From Mesorhizobium sp. B2-4-15 (GTDB taxonomy: Bacteria; Pseudomonadota; Alphaproteobacteria; Rhizobiales; Rhizobiaceae): a DNA stretch of 64,000 nt. The notes under the pieces are model-generated. The model had not been told where the DNA came from. It saw only the letters and a program-made list of their open reading frames with translations, and searched no databases. A program made the position numbers and the translations under genes. The stretch spans positions 1-64,000 of the forward strand of contig NZ_VFUZ01000012.1 of the NCBI RefSeq assembly GCF_006658505.1, in the 5' to 3' direction. Positions 33,872 to 43,013 of this stretch are shown here, one piece after another; the first letter of the stretch is position 1, and every line of letters starts with the position of its first letter.

Positions 33872-34710
33872 TTCATCTCCTCCTTTGGTTCGCCACGTCT
33901 TTTCAATCTTGTCAGGCTCTGCAGGATCAGACCGCCGAGCAGCGGGATGCCGACGGTCACCAGGATCATCACGGTGCCGAGCGCGTTGATCTCCGGGCTG
34001 ATCGAGATCTTGAGCATCGACAGGATCTGGGTGGGCATGGTCTCGACGCCCGCCGGCCGCCAGAACAGGCTGGCCGACGTGTTGTCGAAGGAGATGGTGA
34101 AGGCGAGCAGGGCGCCGCCGACAACGGCCGGGATGAGCAGCGGCAGCGTGATTTCGCGGAAGGACGAAAGCCGTGAGGCGCCGAGCGAGAGTGCGGCCTC
34201 CTCATAGACGCGCCTTATGCCGACCATGCGCGCCTGGGTAATCAGCACCACATAGGGCACGGCAAGCAGGATATGGCCGAGCACCAGCAGAAGCATGGTC
34301 CTTGGCTGATCGATCGCCTTGATCAGCACCAGCAGGCCGACGCCGAGAATGGTTTCCGGCACCAGCGCCGGCAGGATCACCAGCGTGCTCAGCGCCTGCT
34401 TGCCGGGGAATTCGAAGCGCACCAGTGCGAACGCGGTGACGACGCCTATCGCGGTGGTGACGGCGGCGGTGACCAGCGCGATCCACAGCGAGGTGCGGAA
34501 GGCGGCCAGCACGGCCTCATTGGTCATCAGCTTGCTGTACCATTGCAGGGAAAACCCGGTCATCGGGAAGCCGCCGAACATCGAGGCGTTGAACGACAGG
34601 ACCACCGTCGCCACGATCGGCGCGAACATGAAGATGTAGACGCAGACCGTGACGAAGCCGGTCAGCCGCCAGGCCCATCTACCTTCCTGCTTGCGCCGTG
34701 TCCCTCTCAT
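33868..34710 (-). CDS. ABC importer permease, PotC type
   Basis: 280 residues with six membrane spans and the cytoplasmic EAA loop (EEAALSLGASRLSSFREITLPLLIP at about 178-202) that contacts the ATPase. The N-terminus is cytoplasmic and basic (RGTRRKQEGRW). It overlaps the second permease by 4 bp on one side and the binding protein by 4 bp on the other, so all four genes are co-translated. Confidence 0.92.
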   Translation of the reverse strand: MRGTRRKQEGRWAWRLTGFVTVCVYIFMFAPIVATVVLSFNASMFGGFPMTGFSLQWYSKLMTNEAVLAAFRTSLWIALVTAAVTTAIGVVTAFALVRFEFPGKQALSTLVILPALVPETILGVGLLVLIKAIDQPRTMLLLVLGHILLAVPYVVLITQARMVGIRRVYEEAALSLGASRLSSFREITLPLLIPAVVGGALLAFTISFDNTSASLFWRPAGVETMPTQILSMLKISISPEINALGTVMILVTVGIPLLGGLILQSLTRLKRRGEPKEEMK

Positions 34711-35585
34711 CCTGCAAGCCCTTTGACGATCTGCGACATGCCCATGTAGCGCGTGTAGATGGCGGCGAAGAAGCCGAGCACGACGAACAGCACGATCGAA
34801 AGCGTGGCGCCCATCGGCCAGTTCAATTCGCCCATGATGGTGTCGTAGATCAGATTGCCGAACAGCGCGTCGCGGCCGGAGCCGAGCAGCTGCGGTGTCA
34901 CATAGCTGCCGGCGGCCAGCACGAAGCAGAGCAGCAGGCCCGCCGCCAGGCCCGGCAGCGACAGCGGAAGGGTGACCTCGCGGAACGCCTGCGCGCTGGT
35001 GCAGCCCATCGAGCGAGCCGCCGAGATCAGCGTGCGGTCTATGCCCTCGAGGCTGACATAGACGTTGAGGATCATGTAGGGCAGCAGGAAGTGCAGCATG
35101 CCCAGGATGACCGCGCCCTCATTGTAGAGCATCGGCAGCGGCTCGTTGATGATGCCCAGTTTCGGCAGCGCGACGTTGATGACGCCCTGTTCGCCCAGGA
35201 TGTTGATCCAGGAAAAAGTGCGGATGGTGAAACTGATCCAGAACGGAACGATGAGCAGAAGCAGAAGCAGCCATTTGTGCTTGAAGGTCGTCGCCCAGAT
35301 GAAATAGGCGGGAAAATAGCCCAGCACCCCGCAGAGCAGCGCGGTGATCGCGCCGACCCGCAGCGTCTTCAGAAGGAAGCCCGAATAATAGCTGTCGGTG
35401 AAGAATTCGTGCCAGTTCGCGGTCGTCAACGCGCTGGTTTCCACGCCGGCGGTGACGAAGGTGAAGAAGGTGTAGGCCGCCATCACGGCGATCGGCAGCA
35501 CCAGGAAGAAGATCAGCAGCAGGAGCACCGGCGCGACCAGCATCCACGCCAGCCGCGGATCATACAATGTCCATCGTCGTTCCAT
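34707..35585 (-). CDS. ABC importer permease, PotB type
   Basis: 292 residues from ATG 35585 (MERRWTLYDPRLAW). The open frame extends far upstream but only this part looks like a permease, and a GTG 6 bp farther upstream is possible. It has six membrane spans and the EAA loop ISAARSMGCTSAQAFREVTLPL at about 188-209. First gene of the importer operon. The 209 bp before it hold no recognised operator. Confidence 0.9.
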   Translation of the reverse strand: MERRWTLYDPRLAWMLVAPVLLLLIFFLVLPIAVMAAYTFFTFVTAGVETSALTTANWHEFFTDSYYSGFLLKTLRVGAITALLCGVLGYFPAYFIWATTFKHKWLLLLLLIVPFWISFTIRTFSWINILGEQGVINVALPKLGIINEPLPMLYNEGAVILGMLHFLLPYMILNVYVSLEGIDRTLISAARSMGCTSAQAFREVTLPLSLPGLAAGLLLCFVLAAGSYVTPQLLGSGRDALFGNLIYDTIMGELNWPMGATLSIVLFVVLGFFAAIYTRYMGMSQIVKGLAG

Positions 35586-35794
35586 GAGCACCCGGACGTC
35601 CGCGCTTTCTTTGAAGCGCCTGTTTTGTTCCCGGGCCAAGATTGGGTGATTGGCGGCCCGATGTCTACAGTCGGCGATTGAGCCAGTGGATATCCGGGTG
35701 TCGGCCCGATGGACCAGAACAATTATCGGCGAACGCAATACGACGGCTGGGGATGGCCGTCCGATCAGATGCGTTTGCCGGCGGCAGCCGTCTT

Positions 35795-37420
35795 CTAAGC
35801 CGGCAGGCCGGCCATGCGCAGGGCGTCGGTGACGTCGTCGATTATGCCAGGCGCAAGCCCGACGGCGGCGGCCCAGCGGCCGATGGTGAAATGCGGGTCG
35901 AGCGCCAGGAGCCGCGCGGCCGACGCCCTTGCCTCCTCGATCCGCCCGAGCCTCGCCAGCGGCGCCGCCAGCCAGCCGTGCAGGATGCTGAAACCGGGGT
36001 TCAGCTCCACCGCCCGCCGGCCGGCCGCGACGGCCTGTTCGTGCCGGCCGGACAGAAAGTTGCCGAAGCCGACAATGCCTTGCGGCACGCAGCTCATGGC
36101 GTCGAGCGGGGAGAGCCGCATCGCCTGCTCGCACCAATCGATGGCGCGCGCCGCGTCGCCGCCATAGGCCACCGGGACGCAGCCAAAAGTATAAACGAAA
36201 GCGCAGGAGGCGCTGAGCGACAGGGCCTGCGCGAACGCCTCGTCGGCCAGCCTGCGGTCGTGCTCGACCAGGCCGATGGTGAAGCCGGCCAGGGCCAGTG
36301 CCATGGCGTCGCCCGAGCCGTGCTCGATCGCGGCGTGGGCGTGGCGAGACGCCTTCTCGCGGTGCTGTGCCAGCATGCCGCCGCGGATGAAAAGGGTTTG
36401 GTGCGCCCAGGCGGCAAAGCCATGGGCAAGCGCGTAATTGGGCTCGATGGCCAGCGCCTGGTCGAGCAGCGGCAGGCCCTTGGCGGCGCCCTGCGGCATG
36501 AAGGTGTAGACATCGGGCAGGGCGCGCAGCAAGAGATCGTAGGCGTCGAGACTGTCGGGGCGCCGGCGCTTGACGCGCTCGATCTCGGCCCGGCGCAGAT
36601 TGGGTTCTATGGCGGCGACCACGCTGACGGTGATCTCGTCCTGCAGCGCGAACACGTCGGTCAACTCGCGGTCGTAGCGTTCGGCCCACAGATGGCTGCC
36701 ATCCTCGGCGTCGATCAATTGGCCGGTGATGCGCACGCGGCTGCCGACCTTGCGCACCGAGCCTTCCAGCACATAGCGCACGCCGAGCTCGCGCCCGACC
36801 TGCTTCACGTCGACGGCGCGGCCTTTGTAGGTGAAGCTCGAATTCCGCGCGATGACGAACAGCCAGCGGATGCGCGACAGGCCGGTGACGATGTCCTCGA
36901 CCATGCCATCGGCAAAATAGTCCTGATCCGCGTCGCCGCTCATGTTCACGAAAGGCAGAACGGCGATGGAGGGGCGGGCGGGAATGCCGAGGCCAGGCTT
37001 CGGTGTTCCCACCGGCGCCGCCGCCTCGGCGCCGGCTTCCTCACGCACGGTGCCGACGAAACGAAAGCCCCGGCGCAGGATGGTGCGGACGAGGCGCTGC
37101 TGCTCGCCATTGTCCTGAAGGGCGCCGCGGGCGGCATTGACGCGGCTGGCAAGCGTGGCGTCCGAGACGATGCGCCCCTGCCAGACCGCATCGACCAGAT
37201 CGTCCTTGCTGACCACCCGCTCGCGGTTGCGGATCAGATATTGCAAGAGGTCGAACACCTGCGGCTCGACCGGAACCAGCTCGTTGCCCCTACGCAGTTC
37301 GCGCCGGTCGCCGTCCAGAGCGAAATCCTCGAAAAGATACGGCAAATTGCTGGCTCCAGATGGGGCGGAAACGCTGACCTGGACACTGTAGACGTGTCGT
37401 GGCCGCAAAATCAAAGCCAT
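35795..37420 (-). CDS. Winged-helix transcriptional regulator with TolB-like and TPR domains
   Basis: 541 residues. An OmpR/PhoB-type winged helix lies at residues about 25-120 (FEDFALDGDRRELRRGNELVPVE, with LIRNRERVVSKDDLVDAVW). It is followed by a PSIAVLPFVNMSGDADQDYFADG segment typical of CadC/adenylate-cyclase-linked regulators, and a C-terminal array of TPR-like helices (about 300-535). There is no membrane span, so it senses cytoplasmic signals. It is divergent from the alpha/beta hydrolase at 37532 over 111 bp and may control it; that is inference from position. Confidence 0.85.
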   Translation of the reverse strand: MALILRPRHVYSVQVSVSAPSGASNLPYLFEDFALDGDRRELRRGNELVPVEPQVFDLLQYLIRNRERVVSKDDLVDAVWQGRIVSDATLASRVNAARGALQDNGEQQRLVRTILRRGFRFVGTVREEAGAEAAAPVGTPKPGLGIPARPSIAVLPFVNMSGDADQDYFADGMVEDIVTGLSRIRWLFVIARNSSFTYKGRAVDVKQVGRELGVRYVLEGSVRKVGSRVRITGQLIDAEDGSHLWAERYDRELTDVFALQDEITVSVVAAIEPNLRRAEIERVKRRRPDSLDAYDLLLRALPDVYTFMPQGAAKGLPLLDQALAIEPNYALAHGFAAWAHQTLFIRGGMLAQHREKASRHAHAAIEHGSGDAMALALAGFTIGLVEHDRRLADEAFAQALSLSASCAFVYTFGCVPVAYGGDAARAIDWCEQAMRLSPLDAMSCVPQGIVGFGNFLSGRHEQAVAAGRRAVELNPGFSILHGWLAAPLARLGRIEEARASAARLLALDPHFTIGRWAAAVGLAPGIIDDVTDALRMAGLPA

Positions 37421-37531
37421 CTCAAGACAAAATCAAGAGGTCCTGAAGGTCACCTCAAAGCGAGCGCGGCGGCCCCGGCGCATAGTCCTCCTGCAACCAA
37501 CGCAAACAACGATTTGAAAAGGAGAACTCAA

Positions 37532-38233
37532 ATGTCCAACACCGCAGCAAATTCCGTCGTCCTCGTCCATGGCGGCTTCGTCGATGGCTCCGGCTGGGAA
37601 GGGGTCTATCATCAGCTCAAGAAAGACGGTTACGACGTCACCATCGTCCAGAACCCGACCACCTCGCTCGCCGACGACGTCGCTTTCACCAAACGCGCCA
37701 TCGCCGCCGCCCCAAGCAATGTCATCCTGGTCGGCCACTCCTATGGCGGCGTCGTGGTGTCGGAAGCCGGCACCGATCCCAAGGTTTCAGCCGTCGTCTA
37801 CATCGCGGCCTTCGCGGCGGATGCCGGCGAATCGGTCGCGACCCTGATCGCCAACCCACCTCCCGGCGCCGCCGTGCCGCCGATCCTGCCGCCCATCAAC
37901 GGCTTCCTGATGCTCGACAAGGCCCAGTTCGCCGCCTCGTTCGCCGCCGACGTGCGTCCCTCGCTCGCCTCCTTCATGGCGGACTCGCAAGTGCCGTGGG
38001 CCGTGGCCGCACTCGAAGGTAAGGTCACCACGCCGGCCTGGAGGGTGAAGCCGAGCTGGTATCTCGTCGCCACCGACGACCATATGATCCCGCCGCCAGC
38101 ACAGCGCCAGATGGCAAATCGGGCTGGCGCGACAACGGTGGAAGTGCCCGGCAGCCACGCGGTCTACGTCTCCGATCCCGCATCTGTCGCCAAGCTCATC
38201 GAGCAGGCCGCCGCCGGCGTCGGCAAGAACTGA
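37532..38233 (+). CDS. Alpha/beta hydrolase
   Basis: 233 residues from ATG 37532 (MSNTAANSVVLVHGGFVDG), preceded by GGAGAACTCAA. The triad is clear: Ser70 in VGHSYGG, an Asp in ATDDHMIP, and His in VPGSHAVY. HGGFVDGSGW forms the oxyanion hole. It resembles small esterase- or salicylate-esterase-like hydrolases seen next to winged-helix/TPR regulators. Substrate unknown. A strong terminator follows. The frame is open far upstream but that part is antisense to the regulator gene. Confidence 0.92.
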   Translation: MSNTAANSVVLVHGGFVDGSGWEGVYHQLKKDGYDVTIVQNPTTSLADDVAFTKRAIAAAPSNVILVGHSYGGVVVSEAGTDPKVSAVVYIAAFAADAGESVATLIANPPPGAAVPPILPPINGFLMLDKAQFAASFAADVRPSLASFMADSQVPWAVAALEGKVTTPAWRVKPSWYLVATDDHMIPPPAQRQMANRAGATTVEVPGSHAVYVSDPASVAKLIEQAAAGVGKN

Positions 38234-38252
38234 ACCGGCATGATCGAGATGA

Positions 38253-38285
38253 AAAGCCCGGGCGCTTGGCGGCGCCCGGGCTTTG
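38253..38285 (+). terminator. Intrinsic terminator after the hydrolase gene
   Basis: AAAGCCCGGGCGC / GCGCCCGGGCTTT stem with flanking A and T runs. It lies between convergent genes and could serve the htpG transcript too. Confidence 0.85.
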
Positions 38286-38311
38286 TCCTGTTCAAGCCAT
38301 GAAGCGCCGCC

Positions 38312-40198
38312 TCAGCCCTTCGGCAGGCCGCGCTCGATCAGCCGGGCAAGGCGCTCCGAAAACGCCCTGGCGTCGGCCGGCTTGTCGCCGTCGAGCACGC
38401 GCGCCTCATCGTAGAGAAGATGGGCCGCATCGTCCTTGAAGGCCTGCTCGTCGTCGCCGAGGCTGGCCAGCGCCAGCACGCGTTCATGCCGCGGATTGAT
38501 TTCGAGGATCGGCTTGGCGGCCTTGTCAAGGCGGCCGGCGGCGTTCATCAACCGCTCGAACTGCCGGTCGGGACCGTGCTCGGGGGCCACGAGGCAGACT
38601 GCACTTTCGGTCAGGCGGTCGGAGGCCTTGACGTCCGAGACGGCATCGCCAAGCGCCGTCTTGACGAAAGCCAGAAAGCCATCGACCTCAGGCGTCGCCG
38701 CCGTGTCGGGCTTCCTGGCCTCGTCGAGCAAGGGAATGTCCGAGAGCTCGGCCACGCCCTGCGTCACCGACTTGAACGGCTTGCCGTCGAATTCCGGCGT
38801 CATCGTCACCCAGAAACTGTCGACCGGGTCGGTGAGCAGCAGCACCTCGATGCCGCGCGCCTTGAAGCCTTCGAGCTGGGGCGAGGCTTCGAGCCGGGCA
38901 CGGTCGTCGCCGGCCATGAAGAAGATCGCCTTCTGGCCTTCTTTCATCGCCGCGACATAGTCGGCAAGGCCGCGCCAGCCTTCGCCCGATGCGGTCGAGC
39001 GGAAGCGGGCAAGCTTCAGCAATTGCTCGCGCCGCTCGTAATCCTCGTAAAGCCCTTCCTTGAGGACGACGCCGAAATTGTCCCAGATCTTGGCGAAGGT
39101 TTCGGCCTCGTTTTCCGCCAGCTTGGCGAGGTCGCCGAGCACGCGGTTGGTCAGGCCCTTGCGGATCGCGGCGAGCAGCGGGCTTTCCTGGATCATCTCG
39201 CGCGAGACGTTGAGCGGCAGGTCGGCGGAATCGACCAGCCCGCGCACGAAGCGCAGGTAACGTGGCAACAGATCGGCGTCATCGGTGATGAAGACGCGGC
39301 GCACATAAAGCTTCATGCGGCCCTTGCGGTCCTGGTCGAAGAGATCGAATGGGCGCGAGCCGGGCACGAAGGCGAGCACCGAGTATTCCTGCCGGCCTTC
39401 GGCGCGGAAGTGGATGGTGGCGGCGGGCTCGTCATACTGGCCGGCGACGCCGCGGTAGAAGTCGGTGTATTCCTCGGGCTTGATCTCGCCTTTCGGTTTA
39501 ACCCAGAGCGCGGTGCCGTCGGCGATGTCGCGCGCCTCGGCGCCGGGTTTTTCGACCAGCGTGATCGGCACCGGCACATGGCCCGACTGCGACTTGGCCA
39601 GTTGCTCGAGCCGGTAGGACCCGGTGTAGGACACGGCATCGTCCATGAGATGCAGCATGACGCGGGTGCCGCGCCTGGGTGCTGCTTCAAGAGGGGCCGG
39701 GGCGATCTCGTAGGAACCCTTGCCGTCGGACGACCAGCGCCAGGCCTCCTCGCTTCCCGCCAGCCGGCTGATGACGTCGACCCGGTCGGCCACCATGAAG
39801 GCGGAATAGAAGCCGACGCCGAACTGGCCGATGAGCTGCGTGTCCTCGGTGCCGGAGCCGACGCGCTCGATGAAGGCGCGCGTGCCCGAGCGGGCGATGG
39901 TGCCCAGCGCCTCGGCCATGTCGTCGCGGCTCATGCCGATGCCGTTATCCTCGACGGTGATCCGCTTGTTGTCCGCATCGGCCGAGATCGAGATGCGCGG
40001 CTTGGGATCGTCGGCCAGCAATTCGGGATGGCTGACGGCCTCGAAGCGCAGCTTCTCGCAGGCGTCGGCGGCGTTGGAAATCAACTCGCGCAGGAAGACG
40101 TCCTTATCGGAATAGACCGAGTGCACCATCATGTGCAGCAGCCGCGAGACATCCGCCTCGAACGCCCTGGTTTCCGTCGCTTTGGTATCCGTCGTCAT
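38312..40198 (-). CDS. htpG: Molecular chaperone HtpG (Hsp90)
   Basis: 628 residues from ATG 40198 (MTTDTKATETRAFEADVSRL), the normal length. A longer start at 40261 adds a non-conserved leader. The GHKL ATP-binding motifs are intact: ELISNAADACEKLR (Glu38, Asn42), DNGIGMS and GQFGVGFYSAFM. The middle domain has the conserved RVFITDDADLLPRYLRFVRG and SREMIQESPLLAAIRKGL. It refolds or holds client proteins in the cytoplasm in an ATP-driven dimer cycle. I did not find a convincing heat-shock promoter by eye. Confidence 0.96.
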   Translation of the reverse strand: MTTDTKATETRAFEADVSRLLHMMVHSVYSDKDVFLRELISNAADACEKLRFEAVSHPELLADDPKPRISISADADNKRITVEDNGIGMSRDDMAEALGTIARSGTRAFIERVGSGTEDTQLIGQFGVGFYSAFMVADRVDVISRLAGSEEAWRWSSDGKGSYEIAPAPLEAAPRRGTRVMLHLMDDAVSYTGSYRLEQLAKSQSGHVPVPITLVEKPGAEARDIADGTALWVKPKGEIKPEEYTDFYRGVAGQYDEPAATIHFRAEGRQEYSVLAFVPGSRPFDLFDQDRKGRMKLYVRRVFITDDADLLPRYLRFVRGLVDSADLPLNVSREMIQESPLLAAIRKGLTNRVLGDLAKLAENEAETFAKIWDNFGVVLKEGLYEDYERREQLLKLARFRSTASGEGWRGLADYVAAMKEGQKAIFFMAGDDRARLEASPQLEGFKARGIEVLLLTDPVDSFWVTMTPEFDGKPFKSVTQGVAELSDIPLLDEARKPDTAATPEVDGFLAFVKTALGDAVSDVKASDRLTESAVCLVAPEHGPDRQFERLMNAAGRLDKAAKPILEINPRHERVLALASLGDDEQAFKDDAAHLLYDEARVLDGDKPADARAFSERLARLIERGLPKG

Positions 40199-40368
40199 TT
40201 CAAGATTCCCACATAGTCGTTCTGCCCGCCGCGCCATGCACGTTCCGGGATCATCCTTCAACCATTTTCAATTGCGCCGGCAACCGCGTTCAACAGGGGC
40301 CAGCGCGACCGACAATATCGTGACGTGGTTCGAAGGCGACAAGGGGTAAGGTGGGCGCGGCGTTGGAA

Positions 40369-40401
40369 CTGCCGATCTCCCGCCTTGTGGGAGATTGGCA
40401 G
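40369..40401. repeat. Palindromic remnant of repeat family B
   Basis: CTGCCGATCTCCC / GGGAGATTGGCAG around GCCTTGT. It has the core hairpin of family B without the long outer arms. Confidence 0.55.
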
Positions 40402-40428
40402 CTTCGCCGCCGGCGCTCGTCCTGCGCC

Positions 40429-41316
40429 CTACTTGCCCGCCATGTGGTCGGCAAGCGACTGCGCCTGGCTGAGCAGCGCGGGGAAGGCCGGGTCGCCGGG
40501 CAGCTTGTCGCCCATGCATTTGCGATAGTCGCCGTCGCCTTTTTCCCAGGCGGCGTTGGCGGTGTCATAGAGCTTTTCGTCCTTGGTCTCGGAAGCCTGG
40601 GCGGCCAGTTTCTGGGCGGCTTCGTCCGCGGACGTCCACAAGGCCTCGCAGGCCGCGATCCTGGGAACAGGCGGCGTGGCGGGCGCCGAAGCGATCATGA
40701 CGCTGTTGCCCTTGACGAGCGTGACGACGACCTGCTGCTCGTGGATCGGCCCGACATCCTGTGTCCAGCCGCCGAGCCGCGCCATGGCGATGTCGGCGCC
40801 TTCGGGCTTTTTCAGCGGAAAGTCGAGCGTTCCCATGAAGGCGGCGTCGCTGTTGATCGCCTGGGTGTAGAAGGCATCGAGCTTCAGCGCCTCATCGACG
40901 CTGGTGGGCAGTTTGAGACCCTCGTCGGTCTCGGCGGCCCGGGCCTGGAGCCAGCGATCCAGCAGCCCCCGCGTCGTGGCCACGAGGCTCGGGCCATCGC
41001 CGCTCTGGGTATATCTCAGCCCGTCGAGCATGCCGTATCCGACATCGGAGTCGCTCAGGCTTTCCAGATTGATGGTGCCATTTGCCGGGAAATCCTTGAC
41101 CGCCAAGGGGCCGAGAAGGGCGGACAGGCGCCCTTCGAGGTCGGCCCGCGCCTTGGCATCGGCGGCATCGAGGGTTTCCACGGGTGCATTCGACTTGTTC
41201 AGCTCGGTGATGGCCGCGATCGCCTTGTCGCGCGCGGCGATATAGTCGTCCTCGGGCGACGCCGCGAAAGCGGCAGTGCTCGCGAGGGCAAACATGACCG
41301 TCCAGACCAAGCGCAT
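40429..41316 (-). CDS. Secreted hypothetical protein, 295 aa
   Basis: Start taken at ATG 41316 (MRLVWTVMFALASTAAFAAS), which gives a clean signal peptide (cleavage after AFA). An ATG 39 bp upstream would bury it. The mature protein is mostly helical, contains KARADLEGRLSALLGPL and a C-terminal Cys pair segment (ACEALWTSADE, YRKCMGD). I do not recognise the family. Likely periplasmic. Monocistronic, downstream of htpG on the opposite side of a remnant repeat. Confidence 0.7.
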   Translation of the reverse strand: MRLVWTVMFALASTAAFAASPEDDYIAARDKAIAAITELNKSNAPVETLDAADAKARADLEGRLSALLGPLAVKDFPANGTINLESLSDSDVGYGMLDGLRYTQSGDGPSLVATTRGLLDRWLQARAAETDEGLKLPTSVDEALKLDAFYTQAINSDAAFMGTLDFPLKKPEGADIAMARLGGWTQDVGPIHEQQVVVTLVKGNSVMIASAPATPPVPRIAACEALWTSADEAAQKLAAQASETKDEKLYDTANAAWEKGDGDYRKCMGDKLPGDPAFPALLSQAQSLADHMAGK

Positions 41317-41623
41317 GACAGAACCTTTCTTCCGATCAACAGGCCTGGCAGCCATCGGGCAGCTTTGCGGCGATTATCTGGCGGAGGGGCGCGAATGAGG
41401 CAGCAGCCAACGGACCAGCTAATCCGGTTGGCAAGGCGCGGCTAGCCGGGCCGAAAGGGCTGTCGGCAAAAGCATCGATTAGCCGGCTTACTGTTCGCCG
41501 GGTCGGCGGCGTGACGGTGGCGAAGCTTATGGCCGAGATGCTTTGAAGCTGTTTCGATAGCGCGCAGTATTGCGCCTACGCCGTATCAGCGCACGATCCA
41601 GAGGCCAGTTGGCTGAACAGGCA
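41317..41623. other. Intergenic, nothing recognised
   Basis: About 300 bp between the divergent secreted-protein gene and a candidate small RNA. No convincing ORF, repeat or promoter signature. Confidence 0.4.
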
Positions 41624-41654
41624 GGAATTATTTCGTTCGAACAAGGTTTGTGCT

Positions 41655-41722
41655 GTCGAGTGCTCATTCACCGTGTGAACGAGCGGAGCCTGTCCCGGCC
41701 AAGCCGGGGCGGGCTTTGTGTT
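41655..41722 (+). ncRNA. Second candidate small RNA with two hairpins
   Basis: Hairpin 1 pairs GCTCATTCAC (41662-41671) with GTGAACGAGC (41675-41684), one mismatch. Hairpin 2 is a 12-bp stem (41688-41699 with 41703-41714) followed by TTTGTGTTT. Upstream at 41624-41648 is GGAAT-N16-GGTT, one base off GGAAC. The hairpin-linker-GC-hairpin layout is the same as in the candidate at 20667. It could simply be a terminator with a chance hairpin before it. Confidence 0.4.
41688..41722 (+). terminator. Terminator-like hairpin
   Basis: GCCTGTCCCGGC / GCCGGGGCGGGC (with G-U pairs), loop CAA, then TTTGTGTTT. Confidence 0.65.
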
Positions 41723-41850
41723 TGGAACCTGCCGGCAGACGAGACGCCGCCGAGGATTGCGGTCGGCGCGGTGCTGGGAAATCCGCACGAAATCGCCCTG
41801 CTTGGGAAGGCGGTCTCGAATCTCAGTCCGCAGCGGCCGGGACGGATTGC

Positions 41851-41875
41851 GGAACGAGGCGCCAGAATCCGCGTT
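41851..41875 (+). promoter_or_regulatory. EcfG/RpoE2-type promoter, exact match
   Basis: GGAAC, 16 bp, CGTT, 28 bp before the GTG start of the Tyr/His-rich protein. The predicted RNA start near 41882 gives a short leader holding GGAGG. Confidence 0.75.
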
Positions 41876-41903
41876 ATTCAAGACCGAACTAATGGAGGTA
41901 ACC

Positions 41904-42197
41904 GTGAGAAAACTGATACTCTCATCCGTGCTCGCGCTTGCTGCCACAGCCGTTGTGACGTCACCGACCAAGGCGCAATTTCTCTTCCCACCCTTCGGCG
42001 GCTATTTTGGTGGCTTCGGAGGGATGCCGTTCGCCTACCGCCCGTATTACAACCCGTATTACGGTCCGTATTACGGCGATCCGTACTACCAGCCTTACCG
42101 GCCGTACTTCGGCTACCGGCACAGGTATTACCACCGGTACTACTACCCGCACCGTTATTACCACCACAGGCGCCATCACAGGCACCACCAGCGGTAG
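41904..42197 (+). CDS. Secreted Tyr/His/Arg-rich small protein
   Basis: 97 residues from GTG 41904, chosen because GGAGG sits 5 bp before it. The in-frame ATG at 41892 is upstream of that site and about 10 nt from the predicted RNA start. A signal peptide (about 1-26, ending TKA) precedes a Gly/Phe-rich stretch and then a low-complexity tail of Tyr-Pro-Tyr and His-Arg units (NPYYGPYYGDPYY, YRHRYYHRYYYPHRYYHHRR). It may bind metal or nucleic acid, or crosslink in the envelope. No family known. Driven by an exact EcfG-type promoter. Confidence 0.78.
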   Translation: MRKLILSSVLALAATAVVTSPTKAQFLFPPFGGYFGGFGGMPFAYRPYYNPYYGPYYGDPYYQPYRPYFGYRHRYYHRYYYPHRYYHHRRHHRHHQR

Positions 42198-42336
42198 CTA
42201 TCGGTGTGCCAGCGTTGGCCCTCGGCGGAACGACCAATCGCTGGTGCTTATCGTGAGATAACGGCACTTATCGCCCAGGAGCCAAGCTTGCCTGCTCCGC
42301 GGCGGCCGGTGTTCGCCCCGGGATGCCGTCTTCCGC

Positions 42337-42834
42337 TCATCCGGCAGCTTTGATCAGCCGATCCAGTACGGGGAAATCCTCCAAGTCCCGGTAGGGCGTC
42401 AAATCGAGGTCGCGAGGGACGGCTCGCACCTTTTCCTCATCAATCGACTTTTCGTTGCGCTTCATCAAGGCTTGGTAGGCTCGCCATGAGACACCGGCCG
42501 CGCGAACGGCGTCCCGCTCGGTCCGCAGCGCTATCTGGTGGGCATGCAGATAGTGAAGGCGCAATTGGTCAAGGAGGGATTTCTCGACGATTTCATGTGT
42601 GACCAAAAAGGGTGCAAGCTCTACTGGCTGACCTTGCCAAGTCATGGTTCGCGGCAAGTGGCGGTCGATATAGACGGTTCGCCCGTCCTCGCTATAACCG
42701 GCGAGGTAAGGGATATCGAACCGGCGGTTCACCTCGATGCGTCGCTGCAAAGCCAGCACGACTTCCGCAAGGACGGCGTTGCTCACATCTTCGGATTTGT
42801 GACGGGCTTCATCCTCGAGCTTCATCGCGAGCAT
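42337..42834 (-). CDS. Hypothetical protein with a possible metal-binding HE motif
   Basis: 165 residues. Start at ATG 42834, or the ATG three codons in. It contains YLAGYSEDGRTVYIDRHLP, then FLVTHEIVEKSLLDQLRLHYLHAH, where THEIVEK plus HYLHAH could supply metal ligands as in small zinc-dependent proteins, and a polar C-terminus ending DFPVLDRLIKAAG. I do not know the family. An exact EcfG-type promoter lies 27 bp upstream on the same strand. Confidence 0.72.
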   Translation of the reverse strand: MLAMKLEDEARHKSEDVSNAVLAEVVLALQRRIEVNRRFDIPYLAGYSEDGRTVYIDRHLPRTMTWQGQPVELAPFLVTHEIVEKSLLDQLRLHYLHAHQIALRTERDAVRAAGVSWRAYQALMKRNEKSIDEEKVRAVPRDLDLTPYRDLEDFPVLDRLIKAAG

Positions 42835-42860
42835 CCCAAAAGCAAACGTGCCGGTCCATC

Positions 42861-42885
42861 AACGAGGGCTTTCCCGCGTTGTTCC
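42861..42885 (-). promoter_or_regulatory. EcfG/RpoE2-type promoter, exact match
   Basis: On the minus strand: GGAAC, 16 bp, CGTT, 27 bp before the ATG at 42834. Confidence 0.7.
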
Positions 42886-43013
42886 GTGCGATCGTGGCCT
42901 GAACCGGACCGGGAAGCAGGGAATGCCGGAGCAGGTGTCTCGTGCGAATCCGAAGCAACCTCAGCGAAGGCGAGAGAGAGCGGCTTCACCGTTGCGAGCG
43001 AACTGGCAGCGCC

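Noticed and set aside
35642..37531. Plus-strand open frame that runs into the alpha/beta hydrolase gene
   Set aside because: Only the part from ATG 37532 (with a ribosome-binding site) encodes the hydrolase fold. The rest is antisense to the winged-helix regulator.
38420..40216. Long plus-strand frame opposite htpG
   Set aside because: Shadow of the htpG coding strand. No motif, and htpG is unambiguous.
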